Source: Fen-1135 sp963705275
GTDB lineage: Bacteria; Desulfobacterota; Syntrophia; Syntrophales; UBA2185
DNA: 64,000 nt
Direction of reading: 5' to 3'
Assembly (NCBI GenBank): GCA_963705275.1
Contig: OY970063.1
Span: forward strand, 682,001-746,000
The translations under genes and the position numbers were made by a program. Each line of letters opens with the position of its first letter. Position 1 is the first letter of the stretch. The notes below the pieces were generated by a model. The model ran no database searches, was not told the origin of the DNA, and was given only the letters and a program-made list of their open reading frames with translations. Shown piece after piece: positions 17,934-26,374 of this stretch.

Positions 17934-18473
17934 CTATGCCGTGTGACTATTTAGTCGAACGCCTCGGAACATATAATTCAGCCCCGAAATAATGGTGAAC
18001 GCAACTGTAACCCACTGCAAAATCATAAGCCACATATTGCCGATCGCGCCTGGAAAAATGCGGGAGACGAGGAAAAATGCCAAAGTGGACAATTGCAGGG
18101 TTGTCGTCAGCTTGCCGATAAATGAAGGGCGTATCTCATACGGGATGGACATGATTGATAATATGGCAATGCCAACAAGGATGATAAAATCCCTGCTGAT
18201 CACGATAACTGTAAACCATCCCGGGATTATTCCTTTTATAGACAGAGTCACAAAGCAACTTGCAAAGAGGGCCTTATCTGCAATCGGATCCAGATATGAA
18301 CCGAGTACAGTCTGCTGGTTCAGAATGCGGGCAAAAAAGCCGTCAAGGGCATCTGTGATTCCGGAAACAACCAACAGTACAAGTGCCTTCGCAAAGGCCC
18401 CTTGCATGAGAAAGATCACCGTGATGGGCACGAGAAGGATCCTCACCAGTGTCAATAAATTGGGCACATTCAT
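17934..18473 (-). CDS. pgsA: CDP-diacylglycerol-glycerol-3-phosphate 3-phosphatidyltransferase
   Basis: A 179-residue integral membrane enzyme making phosphatidylglycerol phosphate from CDP-diacylglycerol and glycerol 3-phosphate. The CDP-alcohol phosphotransferase signature D-x2-D-G-x2-A-R-x8-G-x3-D-x3-D is seen as DALDGFFAR followed by GSYLDPIADK around residues 41-67. It opens MNVPNLLTLVRILLVPI, as usual for PgsA. Other CDP-alcohol transferases share the motif, but the N-terminus and length favour PgsA. Confidence 0.92.
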   Translation of the reverse strand: MNVPNLLTLVRILLVPITVIFLMQGAFAKALVLLVVSGITDALDGFFARILNQQTVLGSYLDPIADKALFASCFVTLSIKGIIPGWFTVIVISRDFIILVGIAILSIMSIPYEIRPSFIGKLTTTLQLSTLAFFLVSRIFPGAIGNMWLMILQWVTVAFTIISGLNYMFRGVRLNSHTA

Positions 18474-18518
18474 TGGTTGCTATATCCGCTTTGCACTTTT
18501 AGAACGCATTATATGGTT

Positions 18519-19286
18519 CTAGTCCGATCCCAATTCCCGGTCTCTCGCTTTGTTCCAGTCAACCCACTGGTCGCGATCTTCCTTCTCAGTAAAGTCCCGT
18601 GGCTTTTCCGCTGTTCCGTCGGCGCCAATGCTGATTTGCTGCATCGAATTGATAATAAAGACCCATTCCTCCATTTTAACTTTCCTTGGCCCGGGAACCG
18701 GAGTAGGTCCGGCGATCTTCTGGGGAGGACCGATCATCTTGGGCGGCTCCATGGCCGGACCGCCACCCGATACGTGCACGGTTCCATCATATACCCTTAC
18801 CAAGGCTGATTTGTCTTTCTCCACATTCATACGGTAAATCGTACCCCTAACACCGGCTACGGCATTTTCGGACCGAAGTTCAAACTGACTACTTTTCCCC
18901 ACGGCTTTGCTGACATTGGCCCAAGTTCTTCCTATGGCCATATGAAACCTCATGCTCCTCGGTATGGTATCGCCACCGGCCTCAACCTGAAGCACCTTAA
19001 AATGGGAGTTGCCTGCAAAGCGCACCGCGGAATAGTCTGGTAAAACGAGTTCCAGTCTCGCTTTCGGTCCTGTATTAACTTCATCGCCGCTCTTTAGCCT
19101 ATCTCCCAGATTCAACGAACGCCACGGCTTCTTTCCCGCTTGAAGAAGCTGAGCAGATCCCTCTAAAATGTTTACTTTGGCATCACCTCTGCCAATCTTT
19201 AGCTCCATAATTTTCTTAGCCGCGGTCGCCTGAAAACCAATCAACACAAATGACAATACGCACGAAAAAATTACTATTTTCTTCAT
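18519..19286 (-). CDS. Exported FecR-domain protein
   Basis: A 255-residue protein. The ATG at 19286 is chosen because GAGGAG precedes it by six bases and a signal peptide follows directly (MKKIVIFSCVLSFVLIGFQA, cleaved near ATA-AKK). The mature part has a FecR-like domain: GDAKVNILEG, LNLGDRLKSGDEVNTG, and VAGVRGTIYRMNVEKDKSAL, with a Pro-rich linker (residues about 185-205) and an Asp/Lys-rich tail. In such stand-alone delta-proteobacterial proteins the domain is probably a periplasmic binding module and not an iron-sigma regulator. No sigma factor is nearby. It is the last gene of the 18.5-21.2 kb cluster. Confidence 0.8.
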   Translation of the reverse strand: MKKIVIFSCVLSFVLIGFQATAAKKIMELKIGRGDAKVNILEGSAQLLQAGKKPWRSLNLGDRLKSGDEVNTGPKARLELVLPDYSAVRFAGNSHFKVLQVEAGGDTIPRSMRFHMAIGRTWANVSKAVGKSSQFELRSENAVAGVRGTIYRMNVEKDKSALVRVYDGTVHVSGGGPAMEPPKMIGPPQKIAGPTPVPGPRKVKMEEWVFIINSMQQISIGADGTAEKPRDFTEKEDRDQWVDWNKARDRELGSD

Positions 19287-19400
19287 CTGCGTCTCCTCAT
19301 TCATAGTCAAACATGCATATCCCCAAACCCGGAGAACTGGAAGAAATCATGCGGAACTTGTCTTAAGCCTTGTCCATTTTCAGTAGGCCGCGGGGCTGCA

Positions 19401-19997
19401 TTATCCTGCAGAATCAGGACCATCGGGCAGAGTCCGCATGGCCTTATCTACAACTTCCTGCATAGCTGGTTCATAGACTTGGCACGACTCCATCTCAAGC
19501 TCTTCCCGTGAAATACCGTAATTCCTTTTAACGGTTCTATTTCGGTAACTCCAGAGCGTTTCCCCGGTCTTCGCACTCCGCAGCTCAAAAAATACGGAGA
19601 CGTGCGTGGGTGCGTAAACAAATGAAAAATCAGTGGAGCACTCTTCCAAAAAAGCATACAGGACAGCATCCACACCTAGCAAATCACCTATGGCTTTGGG
19701 GGAAATATTTTCTCTCCTAAAATCCATATTGCCCTTATATATCTTGCCGAGTTTTTCATCTATTACTTGTAATGGGACTTTAGGATAGCCTTTGAAATAT
19801 AGTTCATTAAGAACCATTTCCCTCAGCATCTGGCCGGCTCTGGCATCACCTGATTTCATATTCACAGGCAATATGGCGATAAGTCTCGTGCCTTTCTTGC
19901 TGAAATCTGGATTTACGCTATAGGGCTGTTTCCATGTGCAGCCCTGTATAACGATTAATAAGGTTATGACCAAGAAAATTCGATTAAAGCTGGCCAT
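19401..19997 (-). CDS. DUF799/GNA1162-like lipoprotein
   Basis: A 198-residue lipoprotein. The signal sequence ends in the lipobox VIQGC (Cys about residue 20 from the ATG at 19997), so the protein is lipid-anchored. The mature sequence resembles the GNA1162/DUF799 family: RLIAILPVNMKSGDARAGQM, LREMVLNELYFKGYPKVPL, GDLLGVDAVLYA, and FELRSAKTGETLWSYRN. Known members have a fold similar to TolB/LpoB periplasmic domains and occur in envelope operons. It sits between the FlgT-like gene and the FecR-domain gene on the same strand. Confidence 0.8.
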   Translation of the reverse strand: MASFNRIFLVITLLIVIQGCTWKQPYSVNPDFSKKGTRLIAILPVNMKSGDARAGQMLREMVLNELYFKGYPKVPLQVIDEKLGKIYKGNMDFRRENISPKAIGDLLGVDAVLYAFLEECSTDFSFVYAPTHVSVFFELRSAKTGETLWSYRNRTVKRNYGISREELEMESCQVYEPAMQEVVDKAMRTLPDGPDSAG

Positions 19998-20073
19998 CAA
20001 TATTTGCGCCTCACCCCTAAATTACTTGAAAGCGATCAAGCTCTCGCCGGAAGGGATTATATCACCCTCATAT

Positions 20074-20751
20074 CTATTTCAAGAACGTGACCTCAAAATG
20101 CTTCTGATCTGCGAGACCAATTATCGGGGAAAAATGCCCTGCCTTTATTAATTCATCTGTGAATGACTGGACGGTTCCCTGAATATCTAAGCTTAGCCTT
20201 GCTGTACCCCATGTGAGCTCGCGCTGATAAACATTCCTGACGCCTTTCACTCTTGTCTTCAGCAGTTCTTTCGCTCTTGCATAATCGGCGCAACTTGTCA
20301 GTCCTCTTACTGTAAACACTATCTCTGTTGCCTGAACTCCATTCTTCTCCGCCTTTAGAAGCCCGAGGGTCTGAAGATTATCTCTGATACTATCTATGAA
20401 AACTGCTGACCTGACATCAACAGCATAGACCTCTTGAGCTTGTCTCTCTCGATTAATTCTGTAATCGCGTATATATTGCTCACTTCTTGCGTATATCTGG
20501 TCCCTGATGGCCTGAGAGTTCTTATCAAGCATCTGACCAGGAGTCAACGCTGCTACCGCCTGTTCTACGGCTTTACGCAAGGCATCACTGATGGCATTGC
20601 TTCGTGCACTGGCTACATCATCGTTTGTTATGAGCCCTTTGCCCTCTGTTTCCACTGTCCATATATTATCATTGTCCTGTGAAAACCCCTCGGCGGTTAA
20701 GAGGAATATAAAGGCCGTAAATAGTAATGCTATAAGAAAACGCCGACTCAT
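20074..20751 (-). CDS. Exported protein with FlgT-N/LPP20-like domain
   Basis: A 225-residue protein with a signal peptide (SRRFLIALLFTAFIFLLTAE, cleaved near GFS-QD). The segment WTVETEGKGLITNDDVASAR, then ARSNAISDALRKAVEQAVAAL resembles the N-terminal fold of flagellar assembly protein T and LPP20-type lipoproteins, in which an E/A-x-G-x-G opening precedes a helix of the AR-x-x-A-x-x-D-A-x-R-x-A-V-E type. The C-terminal half is a second alpha-beta module. The start overlaps the stop of the upstream gene (ATGA), so the two are coupled. No flagellar genes are near, so a general envelope role is more likely. Confidence 0.65.
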   Translation of the reverse strand: MSRRFLIALLFTAFIFLLTAEGFSQDNDNIWTVETEGKGLITNDDVASARSNAISDALRKAVEQAVAALTPGQMLDKNSQAIRDQIYARSEQYIRDYRINRERQAQEVYAVDVRSAVFIDSIRDNLQTLGLLKAEKNGVQATEIVFTVRGLTSCADYARAKELLKTRVKGVRNVYQRELTWGTARLSLDIQGTVQSFTDELIKAGHFSPIIGLADQKHFEVTFLK

Positions 20752-21161
20752 CTTTTTAACTTGTCAATCTCTTCCCTGATAATTCTCTCGGCAATCTCAG
20801 GTACTACTTCCTTTGCGATCCTCTCAGCAATTTCACCAACCATTTTTATTATTTCGTCATTAAGGCGCGCATCATCAAAAGAGCCGCCGGAACCCTTTTC
20901 AATAGTATCCACAAGATCATGAACATCATCACCCGACCTGGATACCCTCTCATATACCCGACCATCAATGACGATGATCTCTCGATCCTGTCTGGTTTCA
21001 GCACCGGCGTTATCATCTATTACGTCAACGAGGTCGTAAACCCTGTCATCCGGCTTCAATAAACGACCATCAACAAGGACATCTTCATTTCTAGCCTCTG
21101 GGATGTTTTCCTTACTGCCTTCCCGTAACGCCCCAACTAAATGTTTTGATATTGTATCCAT
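20748..21161 (-). CDS. Hypothetical acidic protein with an internal repeat
   Basis: A 137-residue protein not assigned to a family. Two units repeat the same layout: DVLVDGRLLKPDDRVYDLVD followed by VIDDNAG, and EIIVIDGRVYERVSRSGDDV followed by HDLVDTIEKG. The C-terminus (VGEIAERIAKEVVPEIAERI, then IREEIDKL) is an amphipathic helix like the tail found on several delta-proteobacterial regulators. There is no signal peptide, so it is probably cytoplasmic. It is the first gene of the four-gene cluster and overlaps the next gene by ATGA. Confidence 0.7.
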   Translation of the reverse strand: MDTISKHLVGALREGSKENIPEARNEDVLVDGRLLKPDDRVYDLVDVIDDNAGAETRQDREIIVIDGRVYERVSRSGDDVHDLVDTIEKGSGGSFDDARLNDEIIKMVGEIAERIAKEVVPEIAERIIREEIDKLKR

Positions 21162-21209
21162 ATGAACTCCCGTCTTGCATACGGCATTTGAACCTTCGCA
21201 ACTTCATAC

Positions 21210-21256
21210 AAAAAATCTATGTGCGCCTCGGTAGTGAGCGCTCCCTATCTGCGCAC
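21210..21256 (-). terminator. Probable terminator after rsmI
   Basis: On the minus strand GTGCGC pairs with GCGCAC (21256-21251 and 21226-21221), with an internal helix between them. ATAGA and a run of six T (21215-21210) follow. It lies about 150 bases beyond the rsmI stop. Two more small hairpins (21269-21280 and 21283-21298) precede it in the same gap. Confidence 0.45.
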
Positions 21257-21398
21257 TTTATAGCTTGTGCTTTATAAAGCCTGTTGCCTTTAAGCAACCT
21301 TTACGGCTCTTATAAAAAATCTTACTGCCTTATATAGGCCAGAATGTTAGTGAGTTATCATACATGCGGCAACTGTTCAAGGAAATAGTAGGCCCGTA

Positions 21399-22253
21399 TT
21401 ATACCCATAAAGTGTGTTTAGCCGCTAACCGGTAGACCCTCTTCTTGGGGATTCCTAATTCTCTCGCAAGTTCTTCGATGATGTCTCGCCTGGAAGCACC
21501 GGAGCGCTTCCACAGCGTTTTAAATTTCGCCAAGATTTCATCATCTGAAAACGAAGAAGAATCTTTTCCCTTACCCTCTATGACTAGCGTCACTTCACCT
21601 TTGACAACCCTTCCCTGCAGCTGATTGAGAACTTCTCCGACGGTTCCTCGCATGATTTCTTCAAACACTTTGGTCATTTCCCTCGACACGACAACGTTCC
21701 TGTCGCCGAGTACATCCGCGATATCGCGAAGTGACTGCATCAGCCTCTTAGGGGATTCATAGAACACCAGAGTCTTTTTTTCATCCATGAGAGCGGATAA
21801 GAACTGATTTCGTTTTCCCGGTCGTGACGGCAAAAATCCATAGAAGGCGAAAGAGTCCATCGGGAGACCGGATACAGAAAGAGCGGTGATCACAGCTGAT
21901 GTCCCGGGGACCGGGATAATCTTAATTCCCTGGGCAATAGCCTTACTGACAAGAACATATCCTGGATCGGATATTCCCGGCGTTCCGGCATCGGATACGA
22001 TTGCCACATCCATGCCCTCGTTCATTCTAGATATCAGCATGCCGCTCTTCTTATCCTCAATATGATCGTGAAGGCTGGTCATGGGGGTGCTAATCTGATA
22101 GGCACTCAACAGTTTTCTTGTCCTTCTCGTGTCTTCGGCTGCTATAATCTGGACTGCCTTGAGAATCCGAATAGCTCTGAGAGTTATATCCTCGAGATTC
22201 CCGATAGGTGTTGCCACGATGTATAGTGCGCCTTTTCTGATATTATTGCTCAT
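21399..22253 (-). CDS. rsmI: 16S rRNA (cytidine-1402 2'-O)-methyltransferase
   Basis: A 284-residue SAM-dependent methyltransferase of the tetrapyrrole-methylase fold that modifies C1402 in the decoding centre of 16S rRNA. Motifs: LYIVATPIGNLEDITLRAIR at the N-terminus, IAAEDTRRTRKLLSAY, the glycine-rich VSDAGTPGISDPGYVLV, and VPGTSAVITALSVSGLPMD. The length and motif set are standard. It is divergent from the UDP-sugar genes on the other side of a 208-base gap. Confidence 0.95.
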   Translation of the reverse strand: MSNNIRKGALYIVATPIGNLEDITLRAIRILKAVQIIAAEDTRRTRKLLSAYQISTPMTSLHDHIEDKKSGMLISRMNEGMDVAIVSDAGTPGISDPGYVLVSKAIAQGIKIIPVPGTSAVITALSVSGLPMDSFAFYGFLPSRPGKRNQFLSALMDEKKTLVFYESPKRLMQSLRDIADVLGDRNVVVSREMTKVFEEIMRGTVGEVLNQLQGRVVKGEVTLVIEGKGKDSSSFSDDEILAKFKTLWKRSGASRRDIIEELARELGIPKKRVYRLAAKHTLWV

Positions 22254-22308
22254 ACTGAAGTAAGATTAAGTCATGCACGATGAACAATTTAAATGGTCCA
22301 TAGCTGTT

Positions 22309-22379
22309 TTCTTGTTGACATATTGAAATGGTTTTCGTTTAATACCAAACCTGAGAAGAAAAAACCATAAAAACAAGAA
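22309..22379. repeat. Nested inverted repeats over the UDP-sugar operon promoter
   Basis: Two 8-base arms nest: TTCTTGTT (22309-22316) with AACAAGAA (22372-22379), and ATGGTTTT (22328-22335) with AAAACCAT (22361-22368). The outer left arm overlaps the -35 hexamer and the structure spans the promoter and early leader, so it could be an operator or a leader hairpin. Confidence 0.4.
22315..22343 (+). promoter_or_regulatory. Sigma-70-type promoter of the UDP-sugar operon
   Basis: TTGACA (22315-22320), a 17-base spacer and TTTAAT (22338-22343), about 110 bases before the first gene. A TAATAC overlapping the -10 with a 19-base spacer is an alternative. Confidence 0.45.
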
Positions 22380-22461
22380 TTCCGTGCGGCTATGAAGACC
22401 GGGCAAAGGGATTCTAAACAGAGATAACGGATATAGGCAAGTATCCCCATCATGAACTAAT

Positions 22462-23394
22462 ATGAAGCGTATACTGATTACGGGCGGAGCGGGATTTTTG
22501 GGCTCTCATCTCTGCGACAAACTCATCAAGCAGGGCAATGATGTCCTGTGCCTGGACAATTTTTTTACCGGGACAAAAGATAATATAATCCATCTCCTGG
22601 CAAACCCCAAGTTTGAATTAATCAGGCACGACATCATCAACCCAGTTTTCCTCGAGATGGATCAAATCTATAACCTCGCCTGTCCGGCTTCGCCGGTACA
22701 CTACCAGTACAACCCTATCAAGACAGTTAAGACCAATGTGATGGGGACCATCAATGCCCTCGGAATGGCAAAGCGTCTCAATGCAAAGATTCTCCAGGCA
22801 TCGACCTCAGAGGTTTACGGAGATCCCGATGTACATCCCCAAAAGGAAGACTACTGGGGAAGGGTCAACCCTATAGGACCGAGAAGCTGCTATGACGAGG
22901 GAAAAAGAGCGGCGGAATGTCTCATGATGGATTACCACCGCCAGAATAATGTTAAAGTGAAAATTGCCAGAATATTCAATACCTATGGTCCGCGCATGGC
23001 ATTGAATGACGGACGTGTAGTCAGCAACTTCGTGGTACAGGCATTGAAAGGCGAAAATATCACCGTATACGGCGATGGTTCTCAGACCAGGTCGTTCTGC
23101 TATGTTGATGATATGATAGACGGTCTAATCCGGATGATGGAAAGTGACGACGGTTTCCTAGGACCCGTGAACCTGGGAAATCCGGATGAATTCAGAATTC
23201 TGGATTTAGCAAAGACCGTAATAAGCATGACGGGAAACCGCTCGAAGATTGTTCATGGACCCCTCCCACAGGATGACCCCATGCAGCGCAACCCGGATAT
23301 TTCGTTAGCCAAGAAAATACTGGGCTGGCAGCCACATGTGAATTTGGAGAAAGGTCTCGAACGGACTATTGCATATTTTCGCACAGTAATCTGA
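22462..23394 (+). CDS. UDP-glucuronate decarboxylase (UDP-xylose synthase)
   Basis: A 310-residue extended short-chain dehydrogenase that should convert UDP-glucuronate to UDP-xylose with bound NAD. It has the nucleotide-binding GGAGFLGSHLCDKL, the family-specific NLACPASPVHYQYNPIKTVK and STSEVYGDP, the catalytic Tyr and Lys in SCYDEGKRAAE, and ARIFNTYGPRM. These are strong marks of the UXS subgroup and not of UDP-galactose epimerases. It is followed 15 bases later by UDP-glucose dehydrogenase, which makes its substrate. Confidence 0.93.
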   Translation: MKRILITGGAGFLGSHLCDKLIKQGNDVLCLDNFFTGTKDNIIHLLANPKFELIRHDIINPVFLEMDQIYNLACPASPVHYQYNPIKTVKTNVMGTINALGMAKRLNAKILQASTSEVYGDPDVHPQKEDYWGRVNPIGPRSCYDEGKRAAECLMMDYHRQNNVKVKIARIFNTYGPRMALNDGRVVSNFVVQALKGENITVYGDGSQTRSFCYVDDMIDGLIRMMESDDGFLGPVNLGNPDEFRILDLAKTVISMTGNRSKIVHGPLPQDDPMQRNPDISLAKKILGWQPHVNLEKGLERTIAYFRTVI

Positions 23395-23409
23395 AGATTA
23401 GAGGCTCCC

Positions 23410-24786
23410 ATGAAATTCAACAAAAAAATCCTGTGTATAGGCGCCGGTTATGTAGGCGGCCCGACGATGGCTATTATAGCATACAAATGTCCCCAGTATC
23501 GGGTTACAGTCGTGGACATCAATCCGGTCCGCATTGCAGAATGGAACTCGGATGACCTCCCCGTCTATGAACCGGGACTCGACGACATTGTCAAGGCAAC
23601 AAGAGACAAGAACCTCTTTTTCAGCACCGATATAGAAGGCGGCATTAGAGACAACGACATCATCTTTGTCAGTGTGAATACACCCACCAAGACATTCGGA
23701 GCCGGTGCAGGCATGGCAGCAGACCTTCAGTACTGGGAAAAAACGGCCAGACAGATACTACAGTATTCGCAATCGCCGAAGATAGTCATAGAAAAGAGTA
23801 CACTTCCCGTAAAAACCGCTCTGGCCATGGAAAAAATACTTAACTACACGAAAAGCTCTGTTTCCTTCGATGTGCTCTCCAACCCTGAGTTTATGGCGGA
23901 AGGCTCGGCTATTAAGGATCTCGAGAGTCCGGATCGAGTCCTTATCGGATGCAGAGATACTGAAAGCGGCTTAGCGGCCAGGGAAACCCTCGTGGAAATA
24001 TATGCCAACTGGGTGCCACGGGAAAAAATCATCACTTCCAATATCTGGAGCAGCGAACTTTCTAAAATCGTATCGAACGCCTTTCTTGCGCAGAGAATAT
24101 CATCGATCAATGCCATTTCTGCCCTCTGCGAAAAGACAGAAGCCGATATCAACGAGGTATCTAGGGCTGTCGGTATGGACAGCCGCATCGGCAGCAAGTA
24201 CCTCAGCGCCAGCGTTGGCTTCGGTGGTTCCTGCTTTAAGAAGGACATCCTCAATTTAGTATATCTCTGCCAACAGTATGGCCTACATGAAGTGGCAGAC
24301 TACTGGGAGAGTGTTGTCAGAATCAACCAGTATCAGCAGGAGCGCTTCATGCTGAACATGCTAACCACTATGTTTAACACCCTCGCCGGCAAGAGAATCT
24401 GTATTTTCGGCTTTGCGTTTAAAGCCAATACAGGTGATACACGAGAAAGTCCTGCCATCTACATTACGAGGAGACTGTTGGAGGAGAAGGCGGAAATCAT
24501 CATTACCGATCCGAAAGCCCTGAAAAACGCAAAGGCGGAGCTGGCGGGCGTGAAAGAGAAAATCAGCTTCATAGAAGACCCCTACAAGGCAGTTGAGGGA
24601 TGTCACGCCATCGCCGTGCTAACCGAGTGGGATGTGTACCGGAACCTTGACTTTCTGAAAATCTTCAACACCATGACCAAGCCGGCCTCTATCTTTGACG
24701 GAAGGAACATCATTGACCACAAGAGATGCTTTGATATCGGCTTCAATGTCTATCCTACCGGCAAACCGGCGTTGACCCATTCTTGA
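23410..24786 (+). CDS. UDP-glucose 6-dehydrogenase, eukaryote-like type
   Basis: A 458-residue NAD-dependent enzyme oxidising UDP-glucose to UDP-glucuronate. It has the N-terminal Rossmann fold (ILCIGAGYVGGPTMAIIAYK), NTPTKTFGAGAGMAADLQYW, and the catalytic Cys in GFGGSCFKKDILNLVYLCQQ around residues 273-292, then the C-terminal fold with FGFAFKANTGDTRESPAIYI. The K-T-x-G-x-G-x-G-x-A-A-D-L block and the Y-x-x-P-x-Y-x-V-x-V-V-D opening resemble animal and plant UGDH more than short bacterial Ugd proteins. It is cotranscribed with the UDP-xylose synthase. Confidence 0.92.
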   Translation: MKFNKKILCIGAGYVGGPTMAIIAYKCPQYRVTVVDINPVRIAEWNSDDLPVYEPGLDDIVKATRDKNLFFSTDIEGGIRDNDIIFVSVNTPTKTFGAGAGMAADLQYWEKTARQILQYSQSPKIVIEKSTLPVKTALAMEKILNYTKSSVSFDVLSNPEFMAEGSAIKDLESPDRVLIGCRDTESGLAARETLVEIYANWVPREKIITSNIWSSELSKIVSNAFLAQRISSINAISALCEKTEADINEVSRAVGMDSRIGSKYLSASVGFGGSCFKKDILNLVYLCQQYGLHEVADYWESVVRINQYQQERFMLNMLTTMFNTLAGKRICIFGFAFKANTGDTRESPAIYITRRLLEEKAEIIITDPKALKNAKAELAGVKEKISFIEDPYKAVEGCHAIAVLTEWDVYRNLDFLKIFNTMTKPASIFDGRNIIDHKRCFDIGFNVYPTGKPALTHS

Positions 24787-24791
24787 CGCTA

Positions 24792-25913
24792 ATGGCCCCA
24801 ACCGATTCTGTGAATATTACTGTTATTGGCGCCGGGGTGGTCGGTCTGTCCATTGCGGAAGAGCTTTCTGCAGATTATAAACGCGTATTGCTTATTGAAA
24901 AAAACGATGGCTTCGGACAGGAGACGAGCAGCCGCAACAGCGAGGTAATACACGCCGGTATATACTACCCCCACGGCTTCATGAAGGCTTCGCTATGCAT
25001 AGAGGGAAACCGGCTCCTCTATGATCTATGCAGGGATCGAAACATTCCTCATAAGCGCACAGGGAAGCTCATTGTCGCTACAAACGATGAAGAATGTGAA
25101 CGCCTGGAAACCATAAAGAAGCATGCCGAGGGAAATGGCGTATCCGATCTTACCCTGCTGGGGAAAAAGCAAGTCTTGACCCTCGAACCGGAAGTCAACG
25201 CCATGGCTGCCATCTATTCCCCATCCACAGGGATCATCGATAGTCATAGCCTGATGCGTTCTCTATGCATAAATGCAGAAGGTTCCGGTACTGTGATCGC
25301 TTTCCGTTCGAAGGTCACAGCCATTCGTGCTGAGAATGACATTTTCGAAGTGGAAACAAACGGAGGAGAATACCGATTTCACACCGGGGCGATTATCAAC
25401 AGTGCCGGTCTGCATTCAGACAGCATCGCCGCTATGGCTGGCATTGACATCGATCAGCATGGATACCGCCTGAAGTACTGCAAGGGAAATTATTTTTCTG
25501 CCTCCCCTTCCCCGAAACTCCATCATTTAGTTTATCCCGTTCCTCCGGAGAATACGGAAAGCCTCGGAATCCATGCCACGCTGGACCTGAGCAACCGCGT
25601 CAAGTTCGGCCCGGACAGCCAGTACATAGATGATATCGAATATAGTATAGATGAAGGAAGAAGGGAATCCTTCTATCAATCAATCAGAAATTATCTCCCG
25701 AGGATGAAACGGGAATACCTCCATCCGGACATGTGTGGCATACGCCCGAAACTCCAAGGCCCCGGCGAAGCCTACCGCGACTTCATAATTAAGGACGAGC
25801 GCGACATAGGATATCCCGGGCTGATAAATCTGATCGGCATAGAATCTCCCGGCTTGACCTCCTGCCTTGCTATTGCACGGTACGTAAAGTCTCTCGTGGC
25901 CTCGTATACTTGA
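24792..25913 (+). CDS. FAD-dependent oxidoreductase, LhgO-like (DAO family)
   Basis: A protein of about 373 residues with an N-terminal FAD-binding motif (VIGAGVVGLSIAEELS) and the sequence QETSSRNSEVIHAGIYYPHG, diagnostic of the L-2-hydroxyglutarate oxidase subgroup, then SAGLHSDSIAAMAGID, and near the end YPGLINLIGIESPGLTSCLA. It should oxidise an alpha-hydroxy acid or amino acid, and the exact substrate is not fixed by sequence. The frame opens at a TTG at 24783 inside the end of the previous gene. The ATG at 24792, six bases after that gene, is preferred, though neither has a clear ribosome binding site. Confidence 0.85.
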   Translation: MAPTDSVNITVIGAGVVGLSIAEELSADYKRVLLIEKNDGFGQETSSRNSEVIHAGIYYPHGFMKASLCIEGNRLLYDLCRDRNIPHKRTGKLIVATNDEECERLETIKKHAEGNGVSDLTLLGKKQVLTLEPEVNAMAAIYSPSTGIIDSHSLMRSLCINAEGSGTVIAFRSKVTAIRAENDIFEVETNGGEYRFHTGAIINSAGLHSDSIAAMAGIDIDQHGYRLKYCKGNYFSASPSPKLHHLVYPVPPENTESLGIHATLDLSNRVKFGPDSQYIDDIEYSIDEGRRESFYQSIRNYLPRMKREYLHPDMCGIRPKLQGPGEAYRDFIIKDERDIGYPGLINLIGIESPGLTSCLAIARYVKSLVASYT

Positions 25914-25975
25914 GCGCGAGGTTCCGAGGCAACTCTTAGAGTCTAAGGCAGACATTTAATTAGTTAGGGCAGGGT

Positions 25976-26353
25976 TTAAACGGCAAGTTCAAAGGCGTTT
26001 TGTATCAGCTCTATAGTAATCCCGTCAGGCAGCATCTTTATCGCCACGACATCGAATCTCGCGTTGCATGGATAGAGATGTTTCTCCTTTAGATACGTGA
26101 GGGAAATTCGCGAAACTTTTTTTTGCTTTTCCGGTCCCACGGCAAGCTGGGGATCGCCGAACTCTTCCGATCTTCTGCTCTTAACCTCAACAAAGACAAT
26201 CGCATCCCCATCTCTTGCTACAATATCAAGCTCTCCCAAAGGGCATTTGTAATTGCGCTCAACTATCCTGTAGCCTCTTCTCTTCAAATAAGCGCAAGCA
26301 ATATCCTCTCCTTTCTTTCCCGTCCGCATCCTGCCAGAACTCTTCATTATCAT
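25976..26353 (-). CDS. YraN-family (UPF0102) nuclease-fold protein
   Basis: A 125-residue protein with the restriction-endonuclease-like core: GKKGEDIACAYLKRRGYRIV, LGELDIVARDGDAIVFVEVK, and GPEKQKKVSRISLTYLK. The acidic and lysine residues E, D and E-x-K of the fold are kept, so it may be an active nuclease or resolvase-like protein. Its cellular role is unproven. It follows rnhB, the common rplS-rnhB-yraN order. A second ATG two codons downstream is an equally good start. Confidence 0.9.
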   Translation of the reverse strand: MIMKSSGRMRTGKKGEDIACAYLKRRGYRIVERNYKCPLGELDIVARDGDAIVFVEVKSRRSEEFGDPQLAVGPEKQKKVSRISLTYLKEKHLYPCNARFDVVAIKMLPDGITIELIQNAFELAV

Positions 26354-26374
26354 TCCCGATGCTGCAAAATATAT

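Noticed and set aside
17752..17946. 64-codon plus-strand ORF covering tRNA-Val
   Set aside because: It is the translated complement of a tRNA, a common false gene call.
22381..22440. GGGCAAAGGG segment considered as a c-di-GMP (GEMM) riboswitch
   Set aside because: The conserved CGCACAGGGCAAACC box and tetraloop receptor are absent.
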